DNA from: Helicoverpa zea
Taxonomy: Eukaryota; Arthropoda; Insecta; Lepidoptera; Noctuidae
Direction: 5' to 3'
Length of the DNA: 64,000 nt
NCBI RefSeq assembly: GCF_022581195.2
Contig: NC_061467.1
Location: forward strand, 3,472,001-3,536,000
In this document: piece after piece, positions 12,971 to 25,484 of the stretch
Layout of the letters: each line of letters begins with the position of its first letter
Numbering within the stretch: position 1 is the first letter of the stretch
Translations under genes and position numbers: made by a program
Notes under the pieces: generated by a model
Database searches by the model: none
Told to the model about the DNA's origin: nothing
What the model saw: only the letters and a program-made list of their open reading frames with translations

Positions 12971-13135
12971 AGGAAACTTTTTTGTTTGTGTCCGAGCTCC
13001 GAAACTATTGAACTGATTTGAAAAATTCTTTCACTGTTGGAAAGATACACTATCCCCAAGTAATATAGGCTATATTTTCTTCGGGTACGGGTAGAAATCA
13101 ACCAGGACGCAGGTGAAACCAAAACAGCTAGTAAT
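12971..13135 (-). repeat. dispersed CCCGCGG-family repeat, diverged copy
   Basis: Read on the minus strand it starts CTAGCTGTTTTGGTTTCACC, passes TATAGCCTATATTACTTGGG, then the cross-family block CTTTCCAACAGTGAAAGAAT and a partner of AACTATTGAACTGATTTG. The order matches the copy at 63369-63555. Non-coding. Confidence 0.6.
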
Positions 13136-15781
13136 TCACACAGCAAAAAGCTGAGTTAGAGACCAAATTGCTTCATAAATTCACGCTGCTAACAATACAA
13201 GCAATATTGCTTGACATAAAATACTGGAGACGAACAACTCAAATTAATTTAAAAGCTTTCTATCCGACTTGTGACACATCATATTTACTTGGCGCGCACA
13301 AGTGGAGCATACTTCGGTTATGTACATTTTGTAGTGGAGTTACAATGTCATACTTTTGTTGCCATAAAAGTCAGCATTCGTGGACCGAAGACAGTTATAG
13401 TTATTTAATTTTATTTGTACTTATTCCTATTCTGCTTATATTATAAACGGGAAAGTTTGTATATAGCAATATAGGTAATATCGCTTATGTATCAGAATGA
13501 CATAATGGCAACTTTTTTTTTATTTAGGTGCGGGAGTTACTTTAGAAAGCGGATGAAACGTTTGGTAAAAGCTGTTAATATAAATTAACATTTCAAAAGC
13601 TGTTAAATTAATAAATGTTTCTATTAAATCGAGTAGTTATTTGAATCTGCTCTTAGTCACCGCACGTGGCAGTCATTACGTCTTCTTCAAGTAATATAAA
13701 GGTCTTAGAAGCGTATTCTCACTTTCCTTAAATAATTGCTATTCTAGACACGTATCGACTACACTCAGGCGAATTCAAATCAATGCTTTTAGGAGATTGC
13801 CCAAGAGTCCCTTAGCACTAAGTGCGACCTCGACAATTATGTAAATCCTTCCAATCTGCTAATAAATTTTACTGAAGAGAAATTAATCTTACTTTCTTTC
13901 CAACTCAATGTTTTTTTCAATCTTGGAGTTCATCTATTTTCATCGTCTTGAGGTCATCTGATCCATATCTAATGACTTTAATGATATCCTAAACGAGGAC
14001 AGGATCCCAAATATACCGAATTCATTAAACCGCCTTTATTCCCGTCAAAAAGAAAGGAGTCATGTGGGAGGGTATTCGCTTACTCATTGTAATACACGTG
14101 CTGGAATATTTATACCGCTCGTCTTTTGTTCCTTGGACCCTCTATGAGTAAGACGTTAGAAGCGTCTATTTGTCAGTCCGTAGTACCCATTAGCGGTCCA
14201 CTTACTGAGCAAACATTGCACCGCCTTTATTAACGAGCATTGAATGTCGAACATGGGTATAAAGACGTTCATTTGTAAGCTCGCGTGCTTAGAAGCCATG
14301 CACTCTCCACTCTAGGTATTAAATGCATAAATTGTTACGATAAGATTCCTATTTGAAGTTAATGTGCTTTGCTAGTACTATTTATAAACTGATTGACTGA
14401 AATAGATTTACTTATACGAATAATATTGTACAATCTAACTTTTCACGATGTAAATATGACATGCTAACACAATGTTTGTCCATTTTTATTACCTCGGAGA
14501 TATTTCTCTCATCAGCATCAAGGCAAAGAAAGTTTTTTCTCATTAATATAAAAGGGGGAAACATAAAAATGCGTGAACAACGTGAATCATCATGTCAGTT
14601 CACGGTTCTCTGCCCAACTCATTTAAATAATGTAAAAACAGCGACCGTTGATGCATTTTCACATTTAACTACAAGTTTGTAGCTGTGTCATGGTTTTGAT
14701 TAAAATTGTTTGGTAAAAGTTAGTTTTAGACTTCATTTTGAATTTGACTTTTCATTGTTACGAGGCTAATATCCAGCTCTTGAAACTTAAATACTAGCTA
14801 TATATATGTATAGCTGAAACGTTCATAGGTATAGGTATCCGTTATATGAATGCTCTTTTGCACAAAGGACATTCGACTGCATACATAGTTCTATTATACA
14901 ATTTAACAGGAACCAATCCAACTACAAAGCAAATTCGCGCAAACTACGAGTACCATTCAACTCTCATCTCACTCAACTAACTGACAAAGCAAACAGACTA
15001 ACTAAAGGATAATATCATTCATCTATTCTCACACAAATATCACCTAGATTCATCTCACGTGGTTCGGAATCTCGAATACGTTATAATTCAATCACTGAAA
15101 GGTTGGAAGCACATAATTGAAATCAGCATAAATGGTTGCCCTTTGGTCTTCGGAACTATTCGGAGACAGTCGGGGCCATTCGGGTTGATTGACTTCATTG
15201 TGTTAGACGTTCATTTGTTTCGACACATGCTTTCATGTATGAGTTTTGAAAGGTGGGGCAAAAGCATTAGCTTATTTGTATCAAAAAAGTACGTAGAAGG
15301 TAGCAAAGATATACTTCGCAAGAGTGTGTAAAAGATGATCCCTGTAGCTAATATAAGTGGGTATGCAAAACGTATTCAGCCAGTGTATAAGCGGATTTTC
15401 TTTCAGTAGGTCTTACTATCAATGGCGTAGGTAAGATGGAGCGCATGCAACGTAAAATATCGATATTTAGAGGTCCACGTTGGATGCATGTGAATAATTT
15501 ATTTGCATATGAATAAGGAGTTTATTGACCTTTAGATAAATAGGTAAATTAAGGTGGGGATTTTCTCTCTGATTTTATATTTCATATTTCCATATCTCAA
15601 TTAGTAGAAATAGTTTAAGATAATCAACGTAAAAGTACTAATTGGTAAATATATAGTAATGGATAGTAAGAACTATTTGATAGATAAAACTAGGCCTTAA
15701 AAGGAGATTTTACTTGAGTTTAACTATGTAAAATATAAACTAGAAACGATTGTTCGTCAATATCTAATCACGGTACTATAC
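13136..15781. other. AT-rich intergenic DNA
   Basis: No gene is supported. Frames of 92 codons (13168-13446 plus) and 90 codons (15059-15331 plus) are open but have no domain, no plausible splice context and no conserved motif that I recognise. Confidence 0.5.
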
Positions 15782-15783
15782 TA

Positions 15784-16482
15784 ACGGGTGATTTTTTAAG
15801 AGGTATAGGATTTGATTTTCAGAAAAAACACAAAAAAATTGAAAAGTTTGATGAAATCTTTATTAGAATCGATAGAACGATCAATATAATTTAATGTTTG
15901 AAGAGGATTTCATGCAAATACTGGCCGCGGCTCCGGTTTAGATGGCCCATTCGCAAGGCCCAATTTCGGCACACTCTCTCCAACATATCAGCCGGTACAT
16001 TACGAATAAATACTTCAATATTGGCGCCCAATCGTTGCTGGTTTATCCCTGTAGACATGAGCCTTAACATGGCTCCACAAGAAATAGTCCAAAGGCGTTA
16101 GATCACACGATCTAGGCGGCCAATTGACGGGCCCAAAACGTGAGATAAACTGTTCACCGAAGGCGGCTCTCAATTGGGCCATTGTTTCGCGTGTCGTGTG
16201 GCATTGGCACCGTCTTGTTGAAACCACATGTCAGGCATGTCCAATTCTTCCAATTTGGGTAAAAAAAAACATACATTGGAAAAAGTGCGCGATGCACTCT
16301 CTTAACCGAGCATGCATTTTGATAGTAAAATTCAATAATTTGCAAGCGTGTTCGTTCGTGAGTCAATTCATGGATAAATAATAGACCAAACTGTACAAGT
16401 TTGATAATGACACAAGACACGATTCACGCGTGATCTGTCAAAAACAGTGTTGCCAAAAAGAGACCAGCAAAAAATCACCCGT
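15784..16482 (-). mobile_element. mariner-like element, internally deleted
   Basis: The ends ACGGGTGATTTTTT and AAAAAATCACCCGT are a perfect 14-bp inverted repeat flanked by TA on each side (15782-15783, 16483-16484), the target of Tc1/mariner transposons. The 699-bp length compares with about 1.2-1.3 kb for intact members. It contains a frameshifted transposase read on the minus strand. Non-autonomous. Confidence 0.93.
15891..16380 (-). pseudogene. mariner-like transposase, deleted and frameshifted
   Basis: Reading 5' to 3' on the minus strand: an N-terminal helix-turn-helix start (ELTHERTRLQIIEFYYQNAC then SVKRVHRALFPMY), then a jump straight to the second catalytic region (DMWFQQDGA with its Asp), then FGEQFISRFGPVNWPPRSC followed by DLTPLDYFLW with the third catalytic Asp, then a tail ending SRGQYLHEILFKH and TAA at 15891-15893. 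The central third, including the first catalytic Asp, is missing. At least two frameshifts are present, one after the QQD motif and one near 16030. The family is the WPPRSCDLTPLDYFLW group of Tc1/mariner transposases common in insects. Confidence 0.9.
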
Positions 16483-16484
16483 TA

Positions 16485-17008
16485 TATATTTATTAGTAGT
16501 AGTTTTCACTAATAAATCGACCAACTCTGATTTCCTACATTGTGTCAACAGTTGAAATTATTCCTGTAGCAGCTTCCACCTATGGTATTATCGGTTTCCC
16601 GAGGGAACACAGTTTTACCCAGAACTGGATAAAAGCCTATTTTATTCTGATAAATAAGCTTTATTCACGGGTGAAGAGGTAACAAACAATTGAATATATT
16701 AGTGCGACATATAATATACTTATAAAAGTACTCGTAATTATACTTGTACAGTTTACAATACAGTAATAGTGGAGAGTAACAAAAGCGACAGAATGAACGG
16801 GACTATAGGTCAGTATAGGTTAATAACTTTATTGTGTCATTATTATTTTCTCAACCTCAGGTAAACGACTTCGGACTTTGTGTAACTAATATAAATCAAA
16901 GTGCTGGCCAATTAGCGGTCCTTAAAGTAGCCCATAAATTATGATTAAGTTAAGAGAATACATACTTTTAAGTCACGAGTGTGGCTACTACCTCTAGTAC
17001 CACCTCTA
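16485..17008. other. AT-rich intergenic DNA
   Basis: Nothing recognisable between the mariner-like element and the split dispersed repeat. Confidence 0.5.
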
Positions 17009-17455
17009 GAAAAACCGGCGAGGTGCGAGTCGGTATTGCGCACGAAGGGTTCGGTATTATAAAACGAGCAAAAGAGTCACGTTTTTGTAGGGGAGCTTAA
17101 TAAAATATTATTTTTTATTCTAACTAGCTTCCCGCCCGCGGTTTCACCCGCGTCCCGAGATAACTGCATCCCGGAGCTGGGTGGTGACAAAAACTCCTAT
17201 GTCCTATCCTATCTTATGTCCTTCTCCTGGCTCTAAACTACCTCCCTGCCAATTTTCAGCTAAATCGGTTCAGCCGTTCTTGAGTTATGTGGTGTAACTA
17301 ACACGACTTTCTTTTATATAATATAGATTGTTACTTTAGCGGCAACAGAAATAAATACATTTGAGAAAACAACTGTCCATCTTTTATCGTTCATAAGATA
17401 CAACTTGGTGACAGACGATCAGACGCGGCTTCCTTTGGTATGGAAACCTAAAAAT
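17009..17455 (+). repeat. CCGGCC-family dispersed repeat (copy 2), split by another repeat
   Basis: The left half (17009-17121) has AAAAACCGGCGAGGTGCGAG and the CACGTTTTTGTA block; the right half (17329-17455) resumes with TTACTTTAGCGGCAACAGAA and ends in GGTATGGAAACC. Copy 1 at 11877 reads continuously across this point, so the intervening 17122-17328 is an insertion. Non-coding. Confidence 0.65.
17122..17328 (+). mobile_element. CCCGCGG-family dispersed element nested in the CCGGCC repeat
   Basis: It starts AACTAGCTTCCCGCCCGCGG and TTTCACCCGCGTCCCG, continues through GCTAAATCGGTTCAGCCGTT and ends CTTTCTTTTATATAATATAG. Related fragments in this window: 12971 (minus), 30528 (minus), 52600 (minus), 53681 (minus), 56830 (minus), 63369 (plus). 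It is non-coding. Its mode of movement (SINE, LINE tail or Helitron-like) cannot be settled here. Confidence 0.65.
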
Positions 17456-20180
17456 AAAAACTCAAAACTTGCTTAATATGAACCGTGAAAGTTTTATTAG
17501 TTTGTATGTGAACGTTTGTTACTTTTCATGAGAACTATCGAACGGCTTTTGATAAAACTCCACAGTAACTGAGTTCATAGTTCGTTTATGTCAGGCTATC
17601 ATAAAGCTTCGTTTTTTTTGGGTTTGTAGTAGTTTCCTTGACTTGGAAGAGAGGAATACTATATTTGGCATTTTACATGGTTTTATTTAAATTGCACTGC
17701 AAGACTTCAATGACGCGACAGACAGACAAACAAAAGGACGGGCAGAATGACTTCTAAACTTGGAGTATTACGTAGCATTGATTTGTACAATAACGGAGCC
17801 TTCACACTGACGATTTTTTGCCGCGCGGTGCAAAACCGAGCTTAGACGGGAGGCACATTGTGTCTGAGCGACAAAAATCCGTCGTTCGATTTTAAACGTC
17901 ATCTTTAGCGGGTAGTTGTCAGTCGTTTGCTGTAAAAAATCTTAACATTTCAACGACAAGGACGAAATAGGACGTGATGTGCCGTTTCGTCAACAAACCG
18001 CAATACATTATTTTAGGAAAGTTTGCATTTCTGAGGTTTAAGACGAAGTAACGACGAACGCTGTAAAACCTCATTACGCGAACTATGACGTAATATTTCA
18101 GAGTAGGTACAATAACGTTATTAACACATTTTTCTTTTGTTTGCAGGTCAGTGCGGTCAGCCAATTGTTGGGCCCGGCTAAATGTAGCTGAAAGTTGTAT
18201 AGGGTAATATAAATTAGAGAAAGCGTCAGTTCTCTAAATTGTGGAAAGACCCTCGTAGCTTTAGATCGTAGTTGTGGCTAGTGAGTTAGGATCTGTTGTG
18301 GTTAGTAGCATGTAGATATAAATAGTACCTAATACTGTTGTTAACATCAACTGGTTAGGTTGTGAAAGCCTAGGCCTCTATTTTTTCATCTTATAGCATG
18401 TACTTACCAAGCTATTTGGGGTCAAAGACGTAATATATAATGTAGCTCCATGCAAGCACTCGAAAAAATTAACTGTACATTTAAGTCTCTCTCCATACAA
18501 GTAGTTAGTAGATAGAGCTTTTAAAATTTAATAATTTTTTAAATCACATTCAGCCTTCATTCGAAATCGGAACCTATTAGAGCTTTTACTGAATTTCACA
18601 TGAAAAATCCATTTGTTATTTATCATCAGAAATCCGGTTGCATAGGTATAAGTTAAACCCAGCCACCAACATGTTATGTTTTTGTAAGCACATTTATGAT
18701 GTTCTCAATTCTCACCCGATTATGTGCTAACCAATAGCGGCTACTTTCACAGTACTCACTAAACTCAGTTAAAATACCTACTAGGTCAGACTAAATTTCG
18801 TCTAAGTTCACAGACATAAGTTTCTAACCGACAACGTTCCATTATTCGAAAAAGTTTCATTTAATACTCCTTCAGTTTATACCAGACAGTCCAAATTCAA
18901 ACGCTAACCAAGTCAAGCTTAATCACGATTAGCCTGATTGGTGCAATCACATCAGTCCAGCTTGTCTTGTTAATTTATGTGCTAAGATTGATGTACTAAG
19001 CTAGATTGCATTGTGCACTCAAGTCATACGGGACCTTTGTAAGTGATAGCGACAGCTGTAACATTCATCAAGCTAATCTATCTTACATTTGAATGAATAG
19101 GTGATAAATTACAGTGAAATATATGTACGAAAGAGAAGGTAGCAGTTGGATGCGTCAAGGTTGAGACTGAAAAATATGGCCCCTGTTTTAGACTTATGTC
19201 CGGCTTTCATATATTAATAACATCATCTCGGCCTATTGCTATACATTGCTGAACGGATGCCTACAAATACCGCCAAGCAACATATCCTTGGGCAGCTCAA
19301 TGTGCCCTACAAATACTTTATAGAATAATTTATAAGCTTCTTAGTTAAACATATAAGTGGGGAAAGTGTTGGCAAGAACATTTTGTAACTTAATTTTTTT
19401 GTTTCATATCTTAAGTAAAAAGGAATTGAGCGCACCCTATGAAACTCAAAAGCAACGCTTTTTTTAATTGCTTTAGATTATTACAGTTCGGAAGTTTAAG
19501 AGTAGTGATTGTTTTGAAAGTCTCATATTCGTATAGTGTAGAAATAGCAAGTATCGACGGCTGCCAACGATCCTGTTATAATTAGATATTTAATAGCGTT
19601 TTTTTACACAGAATACGCGGTTGTCGTTGGTCGTAGTGCGATGAAAAAATGAAATACATAAGTAATATGTGTTTGATTTTGGATGAATTTCCCTGAAAAC
19701 AGTAATAAAAGGTTTCGTTTCGAATGTATTGATAGAGATCGCTTTCAGTGATATGGTCGGTAATGGCAGTATTTGATATTACCTGAGCTACAAACTACAT
19801 GTTAAAATATCTACGAAATAATATAAGTATATGTATTTATTTACTTGCTGTTACTACGAAAAGTAGATTGATCATACAAATTATAGTAAAAACATGAATA
19901 AATGTAGCTTGGAAAACATTAAGAGGCTCTTTTAGATTTTTAGTAATGGACCGTTTATATGATTAATCATGAATTGTCAACATAGTAAAATAGCATATAT
20001 TTTTCAATAAAAGAAAAAAAATAAAGCCATAAAACATATTCTGAATGATAGCATAGGTAACTATATCAACGTGTACATTATAATTTTACATGAACTGTGA
20101 TGTTTTGTTTTGGCAAACAAGCATGACAGCTGGGACATGACAAATTGGTTGTTAATAGTCCCTAGAATTTACGACCAACT
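17456..20180. other. AT-rich intergenic DNA with minor repeat fragments
   Basis: 17480-17600 resembles a minus-strand 3' fragment of the CCCGCGG family. 17795-17910 is GC-richer (CCTTCACACTGACGATTTTT) with internal inverted words, possibly half a MITE whose other end I could not find. No gene is supported. Confidence 0.45.
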
Positions 20181-20589
20181 GCCCAACAAACAAACTACTC
20201 TTATAAAATTATATGTTTAAGGTCTAATTTCTTATAGTTGCTTTAAAATCGCTTTCATTATGTCAATGTTCCTTATTATGGCACAATATAAGAAGATTTG
20301 GCTAATATTACCTTTACTCTTATAATTTGGTTGGGTTAACCATAACAAGTCCAAATTACATGATTATAATAAGGATTGAAAATGTGTTATTCTCATAAGC
20401 GCATTTACAATGCTTTTAAGCCTTATAATATTCAAAACCTTATAAAAGCTTTTCATTTGGCTAACTGTTCTTATAATAGTAATGCATAAGCTAACTATGA
20501 TACTTTTAAACTCATAGGAGAATTTCATAAGATGTCTACCCAACAAACAATATTCTGCATTTTATATGGTCTTTACAAGAATGAACGCA

Positions 20590-20832
20590 ATCCATAATCT
20601 CTTACATAGTCATTAAAAAGGTCTTATTCTCTAGATGGTCATATTAAAATATTCTTATACCACTTCTACTGCTTCGAGAATAATACTACAAAATGACAAC
20701 CCGATGCCAACAAATCACTTGAGGGTTCCGTCAATGATTATATGGAAGATGACAATGAAGTACAGGAAACCAATCAAGAAGAATATAACGGTAGTGGTAG
20801 TGAAGAAGACATACATTTTCAACTAAATTTGA
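20590..20832 (+). pseudogene. acidic C-terminal coding remnant inside the CCCAACAAACAAA element
   Basis: In the frame ending at the TGA near 20832 the sequence reads SLDGHIKIFLYHFYCFENN, one in-frame stop, then DANKSLEGSVNDYMEDDNEV, then a Glu/Ser/Gly-rich stretch ending GSGSEEDIHFQLNLS. The acidic, serine-rich tail without low-complexity DNA behind it looks like genuine decayed protein rather than chance. No family is recognised; it may be the tail of the element's own transposase or accessory protein. Confidence 0.4.
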
Positions 20833-20930
20833 GTTGAATACGATGGATATCGGTGGTGATGTCAAAAACTGGGCAGTAAAAAATAATATTTCACAATGGC
20901 TTTGAGTGATCTATTAAAAATATTACAATC

Positions 20931-20966
20931 TATTTATTAATCTATTTATTAAAATATCTATTTATT
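20931..20966. repeat. short tandem repeat
   Basis: A TCTATTTATTAA unit is repeated in tandem with small variations. It sits inside the CCCAACAAACAAA element. Confidence 0.6.
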
Positions 20967-22802
20967 TACATTTACCTAGTAATAATTATTTTCCATTGCT
21001 TGGTATTGAAATTTTTTATTACTACTGAGAAATGTGTAATAAAATTATGGATTACAATTTTCACATTCATCTTCAATAAAGATCATAAATCAAATACTCT
21101 TTACAATTTTGACAAAACAAGAAGGTGAATAGTAATAGCAAAACTTCTATTTTTTCACGACCAATCACAAAGTTTAGTGTGAAGGTATGTTTGACAAAGT
21201 CTGATATTTGCAATGAAAACATTTTCTTCGTACGATAAAATGTGTCAAATTCCATGGCCATCTCTTGTTTTGAACAGTGAAATCTCCGTAAATACGACCA
21301 TTGTGAACAATTTGTGATAATACCTAAAATGTAATATAGCTAATATTAATACAGCTACGGAATGATGAAAGGAACCCTAACGGTAGATAAAATGGCGATA
21401 GCAGATGGAATAAATGTTGCCATTACAGAGCTTATAACCTTATAGACTTCTAATAGACGTTGTGAGAATGATATTACCCTTGTAAAAGCGTCATAAAAAA
21501 CATGCCGTAATAATTATTCCCATTTTTACGTCAAAACTACTCAAATTCAAGGGCGCGTTGATATAATTACACTTTTTGTACCACATTTTATCATACGTTT
21601 GAATTCCCACAAAGTTTTCTCAATAAACAAGCACAATATACTCTCGGATTCAGGTACACTAAGAAAAATAAATGAAATTAATCATGGTTCTTGTTTTCTT
21701 TAAAATATTCGTTGACGCTGCCAAACTGTGAAAAATCACTCAACAAAACACTTGTTGCAGAATCCAAACACTGATTTTAAGGCGAATAGCTTTAAAATAG
21801 AATTTGTCTTGCTGCTATAAGTTTTACCCCCTTGTTGCTCGCCATTATAAAACATGTATAAGGTTGGTTGGCTTTTTAAGAGCAAATCCTTTAGCTTTTA
21901 TTAGTTTGACTCCCTTATCGCTTGCTATAATAAAGTATATATAAGAAAAATAAGCTGACAATAAAGCAAATATAAGGGGGGTTTGAGGTTATTGTTCTTG
22001 TAATTTGTGCCCAAACGCACCCTTATTAGCGTTAATACGGCTCATATAAGAAATTTATTTTTGGCATTTTTAGCCACTATGAGAGGATTTTTTGTTTGTT
22101 GGGTGAAGGAATATATATACTATAGGAATATAGTATACTAACTAAATATAGAACTCATTCATAGTTCACTACCAAATTATTATTTTTTTACATAAACGGG
22201 GATAAACAGCTTTTTGGCTTAATTATGAAAAAAAAGATGGTTTCAGTTTCATTGTTAACTGAAATAGATTAAAATACAGTAAACTTAAATTTGTTATTTT
22301 AAGTTCTTAAAGAAAAATGGGAAATCGTCATTAAAATACATATTGTGAAATTATATTTACGCTTAGTCGTCTGTTATTAAAATTTACTAATTATTAACAT
22401 CTAAACGCAAATAAATCCTAATTACATATAATTAGTGTTCATGCAATGGTTTCTGTTTATTTGTGTTGTTTGGGCAATTATAGGTAAAGCTTCTTGCGTA
22501 TTAAAGTCACGTATTGTCGGCAATAGGCACGTAATTTGTTGCTCTATTTTGGCACAATGTTCTACGGAAAATACCACACATTTATTTCAGTGATTAGGAA
22601 ATTAAATGTACTCTTTTCTCTTCTAAAATATACATGAGTATCTATAGAATTTACTCATGTCAAATTATAAATGAAATATGCAGATTATTACACTCCTGGC
22701 CGGTATAATTTGAGCTGGTGGGAAACCATGTTCCATAGACAGCGCAGTACTCTATAGTTACTCTACTAAAGATTTCAATTAATTCTTCATTTGAATTACG
22801 AG

Positions 22803-22841
22803 CTAAGAATATTTGAATCTAAGAATATTTGAATCTAAGAA
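22803..22841. repeat. 16-bp tandem repeat, 2.4 units
   Basis: CTAAGAATATTTGAAT is repeated perfectly twice and followed by CTAAGAA of a third unit. Confidence 0.85.
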
Positions 22842-23365
22842 CAGAATAAAAAATGGAATAGGTATAGGCAGTTCAGTTTGTGATGTGCCAGTAAAAAGAA
22901 ATAAGTGCACATTTTAATACTTCGTGCGTAAACAAATGTATCTACTTTTAATGTGCGGCCTCTTTATTGCCCTCAAGAAGTACCTCTCTTAGCACAATAG
23001 AAAAGAGATAACCTAGAAAATAAAACGTCTATATTAATAGAATTTTACTTATAAGATTAAATGTGAACATCAAAAAAATAAGATAAGTTACGTAACAGGA
23101 GTTGTCTGATCGAATTGTACGTCATTTTGAAGATGAAATTAATTTGATCGATCAAGTTTCGTTCAGAAATAGCCGTGTTTGGATCACGTTGCTTTGTTTT
23201 TTGACAGGATTATTAGAAACACACGTGGGTCACTACTAAAGGCTTTATAAAAATCGTAGTGACTGTTTTTCTGTCTTTATATGTGAAATACGTAAATACG
23301 GATGCCAGCGTGTCAATAAGATACTCGCACGCGAGATTCCCGGAATACATTTACGAGCTTTAATT

Positions 23366-23408
23366 AAAAAACAAAAGTGAGTTCCGTAAAAACAAAGTGA
23401 GTTGCGTA
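23366..23408. repeat. about 20-bp imperfect tandem duplication
   Basis: ACAAAAGTGAGTTCCGTAAA is followed by ACAAAGTGAGTTGCGTAA. Two near-identical units, no coding context. Confidence 0.7.
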
Positions 23409-25484
23409 ATATTTGTTTACTTTACCTGTATGGAATTTCGGACAGAGAACTATTTAACGAGGGCCAACGAGGGCAATAACATGTATGTGTAAAATAGATT
23501 CTGTTTGTGCCTACAGAGCGTTTATTTTTAGCAAAATCGCTCCGTTGACATAGATACGCGGAGTTGTTTTAAATATCTCTTTGTATCTTAACGGTTCTAA
23601 ACACGGAACTTTGTTTTGCAATATAATAAACACTATTATAAAATTATTCATAGGAATTTTGCCTTTGTAATCTGGACATAAGTTCATAATAATAATATTT
23701 TTAAGCACTCTGACGAATTCCTTATCTCCTGCTCAAATTATTGATCCTGAAGCTGAAGCTTTCTTCTGGTTAGTCAGTTAGTCCACTTTGTTCGATGACT
23801 TTCTACTTATATGCATATACGTACCAATATACAAGTATGACCCGTATACCTATATATATTCTACCTCCTGTAGTTCATTACGGCTAGCCCACAGCCCAGT
23901 TTGCTTATTTTGAGAATTATGTAGGTATCAAGGTAACTTTCATATACTTTCTTTCTTTGTCCGTCATTTTGGTTGCAGAGATGTGGCTTGCACACTAAAT
24001 AATAATGAGATGCCTCAAAAAAAACCTAACCTTGAGGAGAAAAAAGAAAAGAAAACTCAAAACATTGTTGAGAATCGCAGTTGCGAGAAATAATGTAGAA
24101 AAAATGTTGGGAATTAATCTTTTAAGTTTACACTGCGGCGTCGAAAGATAGGCCTATAAAATATTTTTAGTTCATAATGTCTGCCTAACAGATATGAACA
24201 TTACAAAAATTATGCAATGTTTATTTGAATGCTTGCCAAGAATTCTGTATCACTGCCGGGGTAATTAGCCTTTCCTTTAGTTGGGGTGCAGGTCAGTTTT
24301 TTATGATAACGTATGTACCTAACATTAACATCATATCTGTTTTCCGCATATATTTATACCGGTATTTCCCGATAAAGCTGTTACGGTAGAGTTCTAGGTA
24401 ATTTTGGCACTAACGGATCTCGACATACGGCTAATTTAATAATCCCTAGTGGATAAACCAGTTTCACGAACTATGGGAATCGAAACTAGGTAAGTATTTA
24501 ATCTCTCATCTCATCATATTTTTCATCAAAGATCCTCTGCTCAATTGCACTGCTCGCAAATTGACAATAAGTCCACAAACAAATTGTTAAAGCCATTTTT
24601 CATGTTCACCGTTGCTTGCTATAACAAATACTCCTCTCCCGCAATCTTCACAACAATGCATGCAATACAATAATAAACGCATTTTTATCACTTCCATTCC
24701 ATTCCGAGAACATGGAAATTACGAATAATCCGGTGGCATATTCACATAAAGCTTAGGAATTTACATTGAAGTGGCCTCGGTACTTTTTATTAGTTTGCTG
24801 TCAGTATAAGGGGCGAGTGGAACGTTTATTGGGCAGTTACTGAGATTCAATAAGGAATATTGGTTCTGTTTTATTAACAGCAGTTGCTCGCCTATAATTC
24901 AGCGGCTGGAGATTGCTTACGTCACCGTTGTGTAAATAAACGTCGATCAATGCGATTGGAGTTGAATATCGAATTTTGGTTGTGGGTCAGTTGGTTTCAC
25001 CTGATAATCAAGTTAGTTTTCGGGTTACTGTGACTGTCCTAAATTCCTGGCTTTATTTTTCTTTAAAATCTGTACATTATGTTTTAAAACAAACTAAACC
25101 TATATTTACATAAAAAAAGAAAAGTTGAAACTAACAAAGCGCGTCGAAAAATTGATCTTCATGTCCTAAATTAATATTTTCTATATATTTTATTACAAAT
25201 TTTTACACGTGCCAACAACAATTTTTCGTTTTTTTTTCATTCTTCAGTAAAGTGAGGCACAGGAAAATACCCAAAATGCCTATAGCTACTGTAGACGCAT
25301 ATCTTTGCATTTTTCGAAGTGATTTGGTGACGGGAAATCGGCGGAAAAGGCGCTCGGAAAAATTGGTAGGTAAACAATGGTCCATCATTTTGAGTAAGTT
25401 AATGTTTTCCATAGGTAATATTCTTCATTGACATAATAATAGATTGCCAGTTGCGGCGCTTTTGATAATTATTTTCACCAATTA

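Larger units (their letters stand above)
20182..22103. mobile_element. 1.9-kb DNA transposon with CCCAACAAACAAA ends, superfamily unassigned
   Basis: CCCAACAAACAAA near 20182 is inverted exactly as TTTGTTTGTTGGG at 22091-22103. Both subterminal zones (20200-20530 and 21430-22080) carry many CTTATAA/TTATAAG words, like transposase-binding arrays. A third, internal CCCAACAAACAA occurs at 20537. The middle holds remnants of an acidic coding tail (see 20635-20830) and a minus-strand 62-codon frame (21073-21261). The flanking TG on both sides is too short to prove a target duplication. Superfamily not identified. Confidence 0.55.
22104..25481. other. AT-rich intergenic DNA with two small tandem duplications
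   Basis: No gene is supported. Two short tandem duplications are annotated separately at 22803 and 23366. Confidence 0.5.

Noticed and set aside
17795..17935. MITE starting CCTTCACACTGACG
   Set aside because: No matching opposite end was found within the window.
24240..24330. another noctuid-type repeat copy
   Set aside because: Only a GGGTGCAGGTCAG-like echo of the family tail; too weak to call.
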